Shown here piece by piece: positions 42,832-53,785 of a stretch of 64,000 nt of DNA. Each line of letters starts with the position of its first letter. Within the stretch, counting starts at the first letter, position 1. The stretch is from Campylobacter massiliensis (lineage in GTDB: Bacteria; Campylobacterota; Campylobacteria; Campylobacterales; Campylobacteraceae): positions 930,001-994,000 of the forward strand of contig NZ_JACLZK010000001.1 in NCBI RefSeq assembly GCF_014253065.1, written 5' to 3'. A model generated the notes under the pieces. That model was not told where the DNA came from and ran no database searches. It saw nothing but the letters and a program-made list of their open reading frames with translations. The position numbers and the translations under genes are program-made.

Positions 42832-43865
42832 TTAGCCGCTTTCTCGTCTAAAATCTCGTAGCGCTTACCGTCTCTGCCGGTTTTTACGAGAGTATCAAGG
42901 GCTGCAGATAGTAGCTCTGCGACAGTTTTATCGGTTCTTAGGTTGCAGGCAACGACCTCCATGTCAAACTCGAATTTCTCACCCTTTAGTATAAACGAGG
43001 TCTCGTAAAACATCTCGGTGATACGTTCGCAGGCCTTTTGCGCACCGACCATATCTGTGTGCCGCATCAGCATAGCAAAGCACCCATCGCCGTAATGCGC
43101 CAAGATATCGCTTCGTTTTGATGTGCGTAGCAACATCCTAGAAATATTTTTTAGCAGCGCTAGTCTACCTTTTGAGCCGATATCTTTTAAGGCTGCTTCT
43201 TTTGGTTTTATGAGCATAACGGATGATTCGTAGCTGTATTTTTCGATATTTCCGACTTCGGTTTCGAGCGTTTTTAGGAAAAACTTTCTGTTGTAGATGT
43301 CAAATTTAGGATCGTAGATGGATTGCTCTTCTACGACCTTAAAGACCTTACTGACCTCTTCGTAGCTAGTTTTTATCACTTCGATATGCTTACCCATCAG
43401 CGAATTTAGCCTATTTAGGTCTTCGTTAAAGGCGTTAAACATATTTTGCAAGCTTAGCAAGCTGATGTTTGGCTCTAGTATGCTCGAGCGTTTTTTTATT
43501 ATAGTTCTTAGGATAGTCAAATTTTTATAGATGAGTCCTACGGCTTGCAACATGCTTTTTATCTGCATGAAGCTATTTTTTACCTCGCGCTCGATGTTTA
43601 TTTGCCTATCGTCTTCGAGTCTACTAATCTCTTCTTCGATCTTTATGATCTCGCCGACTTTTTTCTTAAAATCATCAGGCTGCTTTTCAAGCATCTTTTC
43701 AAAAAAAATGGTGTAGTTTTTTGGTATCGAGGGGATGTTTTCCTCGCTTAGTTCTTTAATGATCGCCTCGGAAAAGCCGTAGATGTTTAACTCGCCCTCT
43801 ACGGCCTTTTCATCCTCTTTTTTTACTACTACGTTTTCGCTTTTTTTGTTGTCTAACTTTATCAA
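42828..43865 (-). CDS. Degenerate GGDEF domain protein
   Basis: 345 aa. Residues 1-165 are helical and charged; residues about 195-340 form a GGDEF fold (DPKFDIYNRKFFLKTLETEV, then MLIKPKEAALKDIGSKGR). The catalytic GGDEF signature is replaced by YGDGC (in ILAHYGDGCFAMLM), so synthesis of cyclic di-GMP is unlikely; it may bind a nucleotide or act by contact. It overlaps def by 4 bp and lies 10 bases after clpP, inside an otherwise housekeeping operon. Confidence 0.88.
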   Translation of the reverse strand: MIKLDNKKSENVVVKKEDEKAVEGELNIYGFSEAIIKELSEENIPSIPKNYTIFFEKMLEKQPDDFKKKVGEIIKIEEEISRLEDDRQINIEREVKNSFMQIKSMLQAVGLIYKNLTILRTIIKKRSSILEPNISLLSLQNMFNAFNEDLNRLNSLMGKHIEVIKTSYEEVSKVFKVVEEQSIYDPKFDIYNRKFFLKTLETEVGNIEKYSYESSVMLIKPKEAALKDIGSKGRLALLKNISRMLLRTSKRSDILAHYGDGCFAMLMRHTDMVGAQKACERITEMFYETSFILKGEKFEFDMEVVACNLRTDKTVAELLSAALDTLVKTGRDGKRYEILDEKAAK

Positions 43866-43875
43866 ATTCTACTCT

Positions 43876-44466
43876 TTACTTAAAGCTTTTCTCCAAAACT
43901 TTATCTATAAGCCCGTATTCTTTGGCTTCTGCAGAGCTCATGAAAAAGTCCCTGTCGGTATCTTTTTGGATTTTAGCTAGTTTTTGACCCGTATTTTTAG
44001 CTAGGATCGCGTTTAAAATTTCTTTCATACGCAAGATTTCCTTCGCCTGGATCTCTATATCCGTCGCCTGTCCGCGCGCGCCGCCTAAAGGCTGGTGGAT
44101 CATGATGCGCGAATTTGGTAACGCATAACGCTTGCCCTGCGCCCCGCAGCTAAGCAAAAACGCGCCCATAGACGCTGCCTGACCTATACAGATTGTGCAG
44201 ACGTCGGGCTTGATGTAGTTCATCGTATCGTAAATGCTAAATCCGCTCGTTATCACGCCGCCAGGACTGTTTATATATAGATAGATATCTTTATCCGGGT
44301 CTTCAGCCTCTAAAAACAACATCTGAGCCACGATCGCAGACGCCATACCGTCCTCGATCTCGCCACTAAGCATTATTATGCGGTCTTTTAGCAGGCGCGA
44401 GTAGATGTCGTAGCTTCTCTCGCCCTTGCTCGTACGCTCGATGACGTAGGGGATGTAGTAGCTCAT
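43876..44466 (-). CDS. clpP: ATP-dependent Clp protease proteolytic subunit
   Basis: 196 aa. Catalytic Ser99 in [14 protein letters not shown] and His124 in IMIHQPLGG, Asp near 173. Forms the 14-mer barrel driven by ClpX/ClpA. The start overlaps the trigger-factor stop by one base; tig-clpP is a common gene pair. Confidence 0.97.
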   Translation of the reverse strand: MSYYIPYVIERTSKGERSYDIYSRLLKDRIIMLSGEIEDGMASAIVAQMLFLEAEDPDKDIYLYINSPGGVITSGFSIYDTMNYIKPDVCTICIGQAASMGAFLLSCGAQGKRYALPNSRIMIHQPLGGARGQATDIEIQAKEILRMKEILNAILAKNTGQKLAKIQKDTDRDFFMSSAEAKEYGLIDKVLEKSFK

Positions 44467-45782
44467 TACTCCGCCTTTTTCTCTTTCTTATCGCTCTTTA
44501 GCGCAAACATCTCGTTAAATAGCTTCTCTTCGATCATCGACATTTTGATCGCAGGTAAAATTCCTTGATTTTTATAGTTTTCAAGGTGCTGTTTCGGATC
44601 TACGCCCGAGCGATACGCCTCGAAATACACCGCTTGGATCAGCTCTTGGTCGCTTACCTTGATATCTCTGCGGCGCGCTAGTTCGTCTATTATAAACGTT
44701 AGCTTAACGCTTTTTACGGCGTCGTCGCGGTAAGTCTCGCGCTGTTTAGTTAGAGCGTCTTTATCCTCTCTAAATTTAGCCATCTGCTCAGGCGTAAAGT
44801 TGCTCCAAGCGCTGCGGAATTGCATATCCATCTCTTGTTCTACGATATTTTTCGGCACGTCGAAGTTAAATTTAGCCACGATCGCGTCGGCAAATTTAGG
44901 CTTTAGCTCCTCGTTTACGTTTTTAGCGTGCTTCTCGGCTTTGATCTGCTCTTTTAGTCTCTCTTCAAATAGCTCGACGCTTACCTTTTCCTCGCCCGGC
45001 ATGATGCGTTTTAGCGTCTCTTCGTCGATCTCTTCAGGCACTTTTTTACCTTGGATTTCGTGTAGTTTTACTTTAAACGTCGCGTCTTTGCCCGTAAGGT
45101 GCGCAGCGCCGTACTCGGCAGGGAATTTAACCTTCACGTCGCGCTCTTCACCGACTTTTAGCCCGATCATACCGTCCTCAAAGCCCGGTATAAACTGGCC
45201 CGAGCCGATTTCTAGCAGGTAGTTTTCGGCTTTGCCGCCCTCAAACGCCTCGCCGTCCACGAAGCCCTCGAAGTCAAATTTAGCAAAATCGCCCTTTTCA
45301 AGTGCGGCTTTTTCTATTTTTTCTAGCGGAGCCATCATTTTTAAAATTTCGTTTTTTCTCTCGTCGATCTCTTTTTTAGTTACGCGCGGAGTGCTGACGC
45401 TCTCTATTAGCTCCTCGTATCCGTCGATGTTTATAACCGGTTTAAACGAAAGCTCTATCTCCGCGTCTATTTCGTTTTCGCCTCTATCAAATTTTGTCAC
45501 GATCGGCTCGCCGATAACCTCTTTAAATTTTCTATTTAGCTCTTTTAGTCCAGCGTCTATGACATCTTTTAGCGCGTCTTGCTCAGCATCGGCGGTTAGT
45601 TCTTTTTCGTAACGTTTTAGCACCACGTTCACAGGCACTTTGCCCGCTCTAAATCCGTCTATTTTCATATTTTTCGCAGCTTTTTTAGCAGCGTTTTCGA
45701 GTTTGGATTTTACGTCCGTGCTCGGTATTTTCGCACTTAGCGAAGCATTTACGGCGTCGATCGCCTTGGTTTTGATTTGCAT
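44466..45782 (-). CDS. tig: Trigger factor
   Basis: 438 aa. The ribosome-binding tail contains GFRAGKVP, followed by a PPIase (FKBP-like) domain ([20 protein letters not shown]) and the C-terminal chaperone domain. Binds nascent chains at the ribosome tunnel exit. First gene of the minus-strand operon, divergent from folE across 139 bases. Confidence 0.97.
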   Translation of the reverse strand: MQIKTKAIDAVNASLSAKIPSTDVKSKLENAAKKAAKNMKIDGFRAGKVPVNVVLKRYEKELTADAEQDALKDVIDAGLKELNRKFKEVIGEPIVTKFDRGENEIDAEIELSFKPVINIDGYEELIESVSTPRVTKKEIDERKNEILKMMAPLEKIEKAALEKGDFAKFDFEGFVDGEAFEGGKAENYLLEIGSGQFIPGFEDGMIGLKVGEERDVKVKFPAEYGAAHLTGKDATFKVKLHEIQGKKVPEEIDEETLKRIMPGEEKVSVELFEERLKEQIKAEKHAKNVNEELKPKFADAIVAKFNFDVPKNIVEQEMDMQFRSAWSNFTPEQMAKFREDKDALTKQRETYRDDAVKSVKLTFIIDELARRRDIKVSDQELIQAVYFEAYRSGVDPKQHLENYKNQGILPAIKMSMIEEKLFNEMFALKSDKKEKKAE

Positions 45783-45921
45783 TAAATTCCTTTAAAAAAT
45801 AAAAATTTCCTAGAGTGTAGCAAAATTTTCCTTATTCATAGTATAAATTTAAGCGCGCGAAAGGCGAATTTAAGTAAAATCATTTATCAAATTTAAATAG
45901 CAAAATTAATCAGGAACGCAA

Positions 45922-46524
45922 ATGCAAGAAAATTTAAAAAATGAGAATTTAAAAAGAGAAAAGTTTGAAAGCTGCGTCGAGCAGATGCTAAATTTAGTCG
46001 GCGAAGACCCGCATAGAGAGGGGCTGGTTAAAACTCCCGAGCGCGTTTTTAAAGCTTACGAGTTTTTAACGAGCGGCTACTCGCAAGACCCCAAAGTCGT
46101 ACTAAACGACGCGCTGTTTGACAGCTCAAATAACGAAATGGTGCTCGTACGCGATATCGAATTTTACAGCCTTTGCGAGCACCATTTGTTGCCGTTTTTC
46201 GGGCGCGTGCACGTAGCCTACATCCCAAACCACAAGGTCGTGGGCCTTAGCAAAATCCCGCGCATGGTAAATATCTTCGCTCGCCGCCTGCAGATCCAAG
46301 AGCAGCTCACCGAACAGATAGCCGAAGCCGTGCAAGAGGTCATCAAGCCAAAAGGCGTGGGCGTCGTCATCGAGGCGCGCCACATGTGCGTGGAGATGCG
46401 AGGCGTAGGCAAGATCAACTCGACCACGACTACATCTGCGCTGCGAGGCTGCTTTTTAAAAAGTAGCGAGACTAGACGCGAGTTTTTTTCCCTTATAAAT
46501 TCGCACAAAGAAGTGAGATTTTAG
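45922..46524 (+). CDS. folE: GTP cyclohydrolase I
   Basis: 200 aa. First step of tetrahydrofolate and queuosine-type pterin synthesis. Zinc-binding motifs: [20 protein letters not shown] and the downstream [10 protein letters not shown]. Its last base is the first base of fliI (TAGTG overlap). Preceded by AGGAACG as a likely RBS. Confidence 0.96.
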   Translation: MQENLKNENLKREKFESCVEQMLNLVGEDPHREGLVKTPERVFKAYEFLTSGYSQDPKVVLNDALFDSSNNEMVLVRDIEFYSLCEHHLLPFFGRVHVAYIPNHKVVGLSKIPRMVNIFARRLQIQEQLTEQIAEAVQEVIKPKGVGVVIEARHMCVEMRGVGKINSTTTTSALRGCFLKSSETRREFFSLINSHKEVRF

Positions 46525-47828
46525 TGGGTTTAGATAGTTTAAAATCAAAGCTGGGCGCAAATTTATCTCTCTCTAGCGTCTTTGGTGTGATCGAGCGAAT
46601 TTCTGCTACGACGATAGAGATTTCGGGCCTTCGCCCCAGCATCGGCGACATCGTGCAAATTTGCGCTAAAGACAAGAGCAAAAGCGGGCTAGCGATGGTG
46701 ACTGAGGTACGGCAAAATACCGCGCTCATCTCGCCCTTTGGCTTTGTAGAAGGCTACAAGATCGGCGACTTCGTCTATCAAAGCGACCAGGGCATGAAAA
46801 TCCCCGTCGGCGACGCTCTTTTAGGGCGCGTAGTCGATCCGTTTATGAATCCAAAAGACGGCAAAGGCGCGATCGCCGCCACCGAGTACGCCCCGATAAT
46901 GCGAGCTCCGATCGATGCGATGAAACGCGGGCTGATAGATGAAATTTTTAGCGTCGGGGTTAAAAGCATCGACGGGCTGCTAACCTGCGGCAAAGGTCAA
47001 AAACTGGGCATTTTCGCGGGCTCTGGCGTAGGTAAAAGTACGCTCATGGGCATGATAGTGAAAAACTCGCAAGCTCCGATCAAAGTAGTCGCCCTCATCG
47101 GCGAGCGCGGCCGCGAGGTGCCCGAGTTTATAGAGAAAAATTTACACGGCGATCTAAGCAGCACCGTCGTCATCGTAGCCACCAGCGACGATAGCCCGCT
47201 AATGCGAAAATACGGCGCGTTTTGCGCGATGAGCGTGGCCGAATACTTCAAAAACCAAGGCAAAGACGTGCTTTTCATCATGGATAGCGTGACGCGATTT
47301 GCCATGGCGCAGCGAGAGATCGGGCTGGCGCTGGGCGAACCGCCGACGTCCAAGGGCTACCCGCCCTCCGTGCTCACCCTACTACCGCAGCTGATGGAGC
47401 GCGCGGGCAAAGAGGAGGGCAAGGGCAGCATAACGGCCTTTTTCACGGTGCTTGTAGACGGCGACGATATGAGCGATCCGATAGCCGACCAGAGTCGCTC
47501 GATCCTAGACGGCCACATCGTGCTTAGCCGCGAGATGACGGACTTTGGCATCTATCCGCCTATAAACATCCTAAACTCCGCCTCGCGCGTGATGAGCGAC
47601 ATCGCGACCAAAGAGCACAGGGCAAACGCCGCCAAGCTAAAGCGCCTCTACTCGCTCCTCAAAGAAAACGAAGTATTGCTACGCATCGGCGCGTATCAAA
47701 AAGGCAGCGACAAAGAGCTTGACCTTGCTATCTCAAAAAAAGAATTTATAGATAACTTCCTAAAACAAGACGCCGAAGAGGGCTTTAGCTTCGAGCAGAC
47801 GCAAGAGTTACTAGGCGGGATAAATTAG
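46524..47828 (+). CDS. fliI: Flagellar export ATPase FliI
   Basis: 434 aa, starting with GTG that overlaps the folE stop. Walker A AGSGVGKST at about 164-172, RGREVPEF nearby, Walker B VLFIMDSVTRFAMAQREIG, and the F1-ATPase beta-like C-terminus. Drives unfolding of flagellar export substrates. No other flagellar gene is close by, typical of the scattered flagellar genes of Campylobacter. Confidence 0.97.
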   Translation: MGLDSLKSKLGANLSLSSVFGVIERISATTIEISGLRPSIGDIVQICAKDKSKSGLAMVTEVRQNTALISPFGFVEGYKIGDFVYQSDQGMKIPVGDALLGRVVDPFMNPKDGKGAIAATEYAPIMRAPIDAMKRGLIDEIFSVGVKSIDGLLTCGKGQKLGIFAGSGVGKSTLMGMIVKNSQAPIKVVALIGERGREVPEFIEKNLHGDLSSTVVIVATSDDSPLMRKYGAFCAMSVAEYFKNQGKDVLFIMDSVTRFAMAQREIGLALGEPPTSKGYPPSVLTLLPQLMERAGKEEGKGSITAFFTVLVDGDDMSDPIADQSRSILDGHIVLSREMTDFGIYPPINILNSASRVMSDIATKEHRANAAKLKRLYSLLKENEVLLRIGAYQKGSDKELDLAISKKEFIDNFLKQDAEEGFSFEQTQELLGGIN

Positions 47829-47941
47829 TCAAATTTAGGCTTTTCGGGCAAATTTGAGCACGATTTATCCTTCTTGCTTTAAATTTGACGGGTTAAATTT
47901 AAGCCGAATATTTTTATCGAGCGGAGCACAAAGGATCAAAT

Positions 47942-48622
47942 TTGAGCAGAAACTACGACGAAAATCCGCTGATTTTACAGGACGATTTTTACGTTATCGC
48001 ACTTAGTTGCGTATTCTTGCTCGGCTTTAACCTTTTTATGACGTTTTTGATATTTTTTAGCGGTATGGTAGACTGGCAAAGCGGCTCATTTTGGGAAGTT
48101 TTCGCAGCGGAAGCAATGCGAACCCGCGGGTTTATTTGGATGTTTGCGTCCGTGATTCTTGCGAACGCTTTAGCTGCCGCCGACCTAATCAAAAAACTCA
48201 AAAATCCCTCGCTCGTTTACCTTTACGAGGATAAAATTTTCCAAACCAAAAGAGGAGTAACGATAAATTTGGCAGATATCGCCCAAATGCGAAAATCGCC
48301 CTATCAAATTTTAGGAGCGATACCGAAAAATCCGCTTTCCGCGATAGTAATCCCGTTTATGTTCGTCTTGGCCGCATTTATTTTTTATGCGCTGATTTTT
48401 TTCGCCAAATGCGTGCTCAGAGCCTTTGATAAGGACGCAAATTTAAGCTACTTTTGCAACCTTGCGATCTTTAGCGACACGAGCGTTATAAATATTTATT
48501 TCATCTCAAAATCAGACTACGCCGCGGTGCGGGAGTATTTTGCGTCAAAGCTGGACACAGACGTCGCGAACGCGCCTTGGACGATTAAATTTTACGACGC
48601 CAGAAACCTTCAGCAGCCGTAA
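47942..48622 (+). CDS. Membrane protein of unknown function
   Basis: 226 aa. About three to four membrane helices: VIALSCVFLLGFNLFMTFLI near 17-36, FIWMFASVILANALAAADLI near 59-78, VIPFMFVLAAFIFYALIFFA near 138-157. Between helices is a PH-like stretch (LVYLYEDKIFQTKRGVTINL). TTG start (47942) with AAAGGA upstream. Ends opposite the next unknown gene. No family recognised. Confidence 0.7.
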   Translation: MSRNYDENPLILQDDFYVIALSCVFLLGFNLFMTFLIFFSGMVDWQSGSFWEVFAAEAMRTRGFIWMFASVILANALAAADLIKKLKNPSLVYLYEDKIFQTKRGVTINLADIAQMRKSPYQILGAIPKNPLSAIVIPFMFVLAAFIFYALIFFAKCVLRAFDKDANLSYFCNLAIFSDTSVINIYFISKSDYAAVREYFASKLDTDVANAPWTIKFYDARNLQQP

Positions 48623-48716
48623 AATTTAACGCCTACTTTAGTCTTTATCTCGCTTCAAATTTAACCGAGTAAGGATACGCATTTATCCCGGGTCGCCGTA
48701 AAATTTAGATCTTAAA

Positions 48717-48735
48717 GGCGCGGGTTTTGCGCGCC
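48717..48735. terminator. Bidirectional hairpin between convergent unknown genes
   Basis: GGCGCG (48717-48722), loop GGTTTTG, CGCGCC (48730-48735). A GC-rich 6-bp stem in the 158-bp gap between convergent genes; no long T run on either side. Confidence 0.45.
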
Positions 48736-48780
48736 GAGATTTTACCGCCTTTGTCTCAAGTCTGCGGCGCGAGTTTTGAT

Positions 48781-49938
48781 TTACTGCGTGCGGTTGTCAA
48801 GTTTCTCGGTTTCATTTCTGCAAATTTCATTGACCTGCTCACCCTCGCTATTTCGCAAGATAACCTCGTAGTCCGTGATTTCGCGACCTTTGTTATACCC
48901 TTTAAAATATCTGAATTTAGATAAAACTATTTTAAAAGATTTCACGTCGTCTAAAGTGTATTTATCGCCGAGCTTGACGTAGTTAAAATTCTCGCTAGAA
49001 AGCGTCGAAAAATCGCTAAATTTTTGCTTTAAATTTAGCGTATAGATAGTCGTATGCGGGGCGTCGTTATCGCAGCGGCTAAATTTGTCCTCGCCAAAGG
49101 TAAGCGCGAGGCAAATTTCATCGCCGCAGATTACCTTTATATCTTTGGCGCGGCTGTTTATACGGATGGTTTGGCGCCAACCCTCGCCCTCTATCTCAAA
49201 GACGTTGCGAGCGAGCTTTTTGGCTATTTCATCTCCGACATAGCCTCTGGCTTCTGGTTTATCAGCCCAACCGAGCCCAGAGTAGTTCGGTTTTTGCGGA
49301 AAATCCGCAAGCGGAGTTTGAAGCTCGCTTATGGCATTTAAATTTTCCTCGGTGCCTTGCGGAGCCGCAAAAGAGGTGCCTCTCATAGAGTGTAGATTAA
49401 AGAAACCGATAAATTTTCTCACGACCTTATACGCCGTTTGAGAAAATATCTTGGCTTCGTTTTCAAAAAGCGAAATATCGTAGATACCATATCTGTAATA
49501 TCCAAGCTCTCTTTTCACCCAATCTAAATCCGGCGAGCGGTCGATCTCGTCGTATCCATAGTAGAACCCCGGCATATCTTTTTGTAGCAAAAAGTCGTCG
49601 CGGTCGTCGTCTTTGTATCTAAGCCAGACTCCAAAATCATCCTTAATGTATAGATAATCAAACTTCGCGCCATTCGCAAAATCGCCTTTGCCTAACCAAA
49701 ATACGGGTCTTTTTTCTAAGGGCGGCATAGCGGCGACTGGAGGTAAGCTTTGCAGCTCTTTTTCAAATTTTTCATCGATATAATCGCAAGCGTCAGTGGG
49801 CATACTAGGATCGCAACCCTCGGGCGTATCGATCGAAAAAAGCGAGGTTAGGATTAAATATACGAGTAGTACAAAAACCACGCAAGCGCCGCCTATAACC
49901 CAAGCAATAATTTTTAAAATTCTTTTAAGAGTTTTCAT
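48781..49938 (-). CDS. Membrane-anchored protein of unknown function
   Basis: 385 aa. One membrane helix at about 9-32 (IIAWVIGGACVVFVLLVYLI), then a large periplasmic part with Asp/Tyr-rich stretches (DDFGVWLRYKDDDRDDFLLQ) and four to five Cys. No lipobox and no cleavable signal. I do not recognise the family; it may be part of a species-specific cell-envelope set with the previous gene, but there is no other support. Confidence 0.7.
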   Translation of the reverse strand: MKTLKRILKIIAWVIGGACVVFVLLVYLILTSLFSIDTPEGCDPSMPTDACDYIDEKFEKELQSLPPVAAMPPLEKRPVFWLGKGDFANGAKFDYLYIKDDFGVWLRYKDDDRDDFLLQKDMPGFYYGYDEIDRSPDLDWVKRELGYYRYGIYDISLFENEAKIFSQTAYKVVRKFIGFFNLHSMRGTSFAAPQGTEENLNAISELQTPLADFPQKPNYSGLGWADKPEARGYVGDEIAKKLARNVFEIEGEGWRQTIRINSRAKDIKVICGDEICLALTFGEDKFSRCDNDAPHTTIYTLNLKQKFSDFSTLSSENFNYVKLGDKYTLDDVKSFKIVLSKFRYFKGYNKGREITDYEVILRNSEGEQVNEICRNETEKLDNRTQ

Positions 49939-51487
<1,549 letters not shown>

Positions 51488-51829
51488 CGGCTCGTCTTTT
51501 TCCTTTATACGTCGTTAGAAATTTCGCCTGAGCTCGGTTACGTATTTCGTATACGCGCCCTCGCTCGGCTCATTTCCGCCTCGTCTAAAGAAAAAATACG
51601 GCTCCTTATCGTTTTACATTCAAATTTGAAGTTAAATTTAATTGAAATTTGAGCTTTAAAAGTCCAAATTTGAGTTAAATAAAAAGTGCAAGCTGAAGTA
51701 TTTTGAGATGATTTTTGGGGTTGCGCAGGTAAAATTTAGCGTAGGCTGGACAGATAGTCCGCCGAGCTAAATTTTAGTAAGCTCCACAAAAAGCGCTCAA
51801 AAGACGAAGCGCAAAAAAAAGGAAATAAA
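51488..51829. other. Intergenic between nifS and nifU
   Basis: 342 bases with no gene. Its main feature is the bulged hairpin at 51730-51776, listed separately. Several AAATTTGA words precede it. The nifU RBS (AAGGAAA) is at 51818-51824. Confidence 0.5.
51730..51776 (+). repeat. Bulged hairpin element, copy 2 (best formed)
   Basis: Outer stem TAAAATTTAGC (51730-51740) pairs perfectly over 11 bp with 51766-51776. Inside are internal loop GTA/GA, stem GGC/GCC (51744-51746 with 51761-51763), bulged T (51747), stem GGAC/GTCC (51748-51751 with 51757-51760) and loop AGATA. The 5' side reads GTAGGC. The inner four-base stem differs from the other copies, yet pairs fully, which is a compensatory change. 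Confidence 0.65.
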
Positions 51830-52822
51830 ATGGCAAAAAATAATCTAATAGGCGGCTCCATCTGGGACGAATACTCACAAAACGTCCAAGACCGCATGAA
51901 TAACCCCAAATTTATGGGCGAGATAACGCAGGACGAGGCTAAAGCAAGGGGCGGCAAGCTCATCGTGGCGGATTTTGGTGCGGAGAGCTGCGGCGACGCT
52001 GTGAGGCTGTATTGGCTCGTGGACGAGAAAACCGACCGTATCATGGACGCTAAATTTAAGAGCTTTGGCTGCGGCACAGCGGTGGCGAGCTCCGATACGA
52101 TGGCTGAGCTTTGCATCGGCAAGACCGTGGATGAAGCGGTCAAAATCACTAACATCGACGTGGAAAAAGCCATGCGCGACCCGCCTGACCCCCCAGCCGT
52201 CCCGCCGCAAAAGATGCACTGCTCGGTCATGGCCTACGACGTCATCAAGGCCGCCGCGGCGCAGTATAAGGGCGTGGATCCTGAGCATTTCGAGGACGAG
52301 ATCATCGTGTGCGAGTGCGCGCGCGTGAGTCTAGGCACGATCAAAGAGGTCATCCGCCTAAACGACCTACACACGGTCGAGGAGATCACGCAATACACCA
52401 AAGCAGGCGCCTTTTGCAAGTCCTGCGTGCGACCGGGCGGACACGAAAAGCGCGAGTATTATCTCGTCGATATCCTCGCAGACACCAGAGCCGAGATGGA
52501 GCGGGAGAAAAAGCAAGCCCTCATCGACGCGCAGGCTGCGGGTAAATTTGACGACGTGAGCTTTGAAAATATGACCGTCGTGGGCCAGTTAAAGGCCATC
52601 GAGAGCGTCATAGATAGGGATATCCGCCCGATGCTGATGATGGACGGCGGCAATATGGAAATCCTCGATTTGCAAAAGGACGCCGAGGGCAAATTTGACG
52701 TCTATATCAGATATATGGGCGCTTGCAGCGGCTGCGCAAGCGGCGCGACGGGCACGCTATATGCGATCGAAAACGTATTGCAAGAAAACCTCAGTCCAAA
52801 TATCCGCGTCCTGCCTATCTGA
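51830..52822 (+). CDS. nifU: Fe-S cluster scaffold NifU
   Basis: 330 aa with three domains: IscU-like scaffold (1-130; FGAESCGDAVRLYWLVDEK, FGCGTAVASSDTMAEL), central BFD-like [2Fe-2S] domain (about 155-215; IIVCECARVSLGTIKEVI, FCKSCVRPGG) and C-terminal Nfu domain (about 240-330; CSGCASGATGTLYAIENVL). Works with NifS. Length is typical for epsilonproteobacterial NifU. A clear terminator follows. Confidence 0.96.
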   Translation: MAKNNLIGGSIWDEYSQNVQDRMNNPKFMGEITQDEAKARGGKLIVADFGAESCGDAVRLYWLVDEKTDRIMDAKFKSFGCGTAVASSDTMAELCIGKTVDEAVKITNIDVEKAMRDPPDPPAVPPQKMHCSVMAYDVIKAAAAQYKGVDPEHFEDEIIVCECARVSLGTIKEVIRLNDLHTVEEITQYTKAGAFCKSCVRPGGHEKREYYLVDILADTRAEMEREKKQALIDAQAAGKFDDVSFENMTVVGQLKAIESVIDRDIRPMLMMDGGNMEILDLQKDAEGKFDVYIRYMGACSGCASGATGTLYAIENVLQENLSPNIRVLPI

Positions 52823-52876
52823 TCTGTTTTGGACGGCAAATTTGACGCAGCTTAAGGCTCAAATTTGATTAAATTC

Positions 52877-52908
52877 GGGGCGGTTAATTTAGCCGCCCTG
52901 CTCTTTTT
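52877..52908 (+). terminator. Rho-independent terminator of nifU
   Basis: GGGCGG (52878-52883), 9-base loop, CCGCCC (52893-52898), then TGCTCTTTTT. Confidence 0.85.
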
Positions 52909-53138
52909 CACTCAAATTTACCCCAAAAACCACCTGCCCCTACTCCCCATTTACGAAATTAAATTTTTCTACTTCATTTATCAAAATACCTAAAATTCCG
53001 ATAATCGTTAATGTATGAGTTTTTAGTGATAAAGTTAGAATTTTACATATTCGTTTTTTAAGTTTTATAAAAGTTTAAGTTGTTAATATTCATCCAGATT
53101 TTAATACGAAATCAAATTTAATCACAAAGGAAAACGCA
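52909..53138. other. Upstream region of the Mop gene
   Basis: AT-rich leader of about 230 bases with no gene. GATAATCGTTAATG at about 52999-53012 weakly resembles half of a Fur box; a ModE-type site (TATATAA repeats) was not recognised. Likely promoter elements lie near 53060-53110 but no clean hexamers were seen. Confidence 0.35.
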
Positions 53139-53558
53139 ATGTTTAGCGCAAGAAATCAACTGTCAGCTCAAATCACAGAGGTAAGAGAGGGGGCGGTAAA
53201 CTCTCTAGTAGCAGCAAAGCTACAAGGCGGAGAGACAGTAAAAGCAACCGTAACCGTAGATAGCCAAAAGGCTTTAGATCTAGTAGCGGGTAAAAAGGTA
53301 GTTTATCTGTTTAAAGCTTCTTCTATCATAGTGGCTAAAGGCGATAACGGTCTAAAACTAAGCGCTACTAACCAACTAAAAGGTAAGGTAGTAAAAGTAG
53401 TAGAGGGTGCGGTAAATGCTGAAGTAGATATCGAGATAGCAGGCGGAGATAAGCTAAGCGCTATCATCACTAACGAGTCTGCTAAAAACCTAGCTCTAAA
53501 AGCTGGCGATGAAGTAACTGCTATAATCAAAGCTAGCCACATCATCATTGGTGCTTAA
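53139..53558 (+). CDS. Molybdate-binding Mop protein (two TOBE/Mop domains)
   Basis: 139 aa, two near-repeated Mop domains of about 68 residues each: SARNQLSAQITEVREGAVNS with YLFKASSIIVA, then SATNQLKGKVVKVVEGAVNA with AIIKASHIIIGA. Mop proteins (molbindins) store molybdate or tungstate oxyanions in hexameric assemblies. No ModABC transporter is adjacent. RBS AAAGGAAAA. Codon choice is AT-richer than its neighbours, as in strongly expressed small genes. A terminator follows. Confidence 0.93.
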   Translation: MFSARNQLSAQITEVREGAVNSLVAAKLQGGETVKATVTVDSQKALDLVAGKKVVYLFKASSIIVAKGDNGLKLSATNQLKGKVVKVVEGAVNAEVDIEIAGGDKLSAIITNESAKNLALKAGDEVTAIIKASHIIIGA

Positions 53559-53567
53559 TTCTTTAAG

Positions 53568-53598
53568 TAGCGAGCGTTTTAATTAATGCTCGCTATTT
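53568..53598 (+). terminator. Terminator of the Mop gene
   Basis: TAGCGAGC (53568-53575), 12-base loop, GCTCGCTA (53588-53595), then TTTC. Confidence 0.75.
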
Positions 53599-53750
53599 CA
53601 AATTTGATGCAAATTTTACTCAATCCACATTATTTCAGTTCTTCTAAAAATTTAACAACATAAAAACAAAATTCCAAAAAATTAAAACGATAAAAATTTG
53701 ATTTAATAAATTAAAAGACAAATTTGAAGTATTGACAAGTTAGTGTTTGT

Positions 53751-53779
53751 TAAAAAAGAAAGGAGCGGGAAACCGCCCC
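53751..53779 (-). terminator. Terminator of the rpmI-rplT operon
   Basis: Minus strand GGGGCGG/CCGCTCC with a TTTC loop (arms 53779-53773 and 53768-53762), one G-T pair, followed by TTTCTTTTTT. Confidence 0.85.
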
Positions 53780-53785
53780 TGGGTA

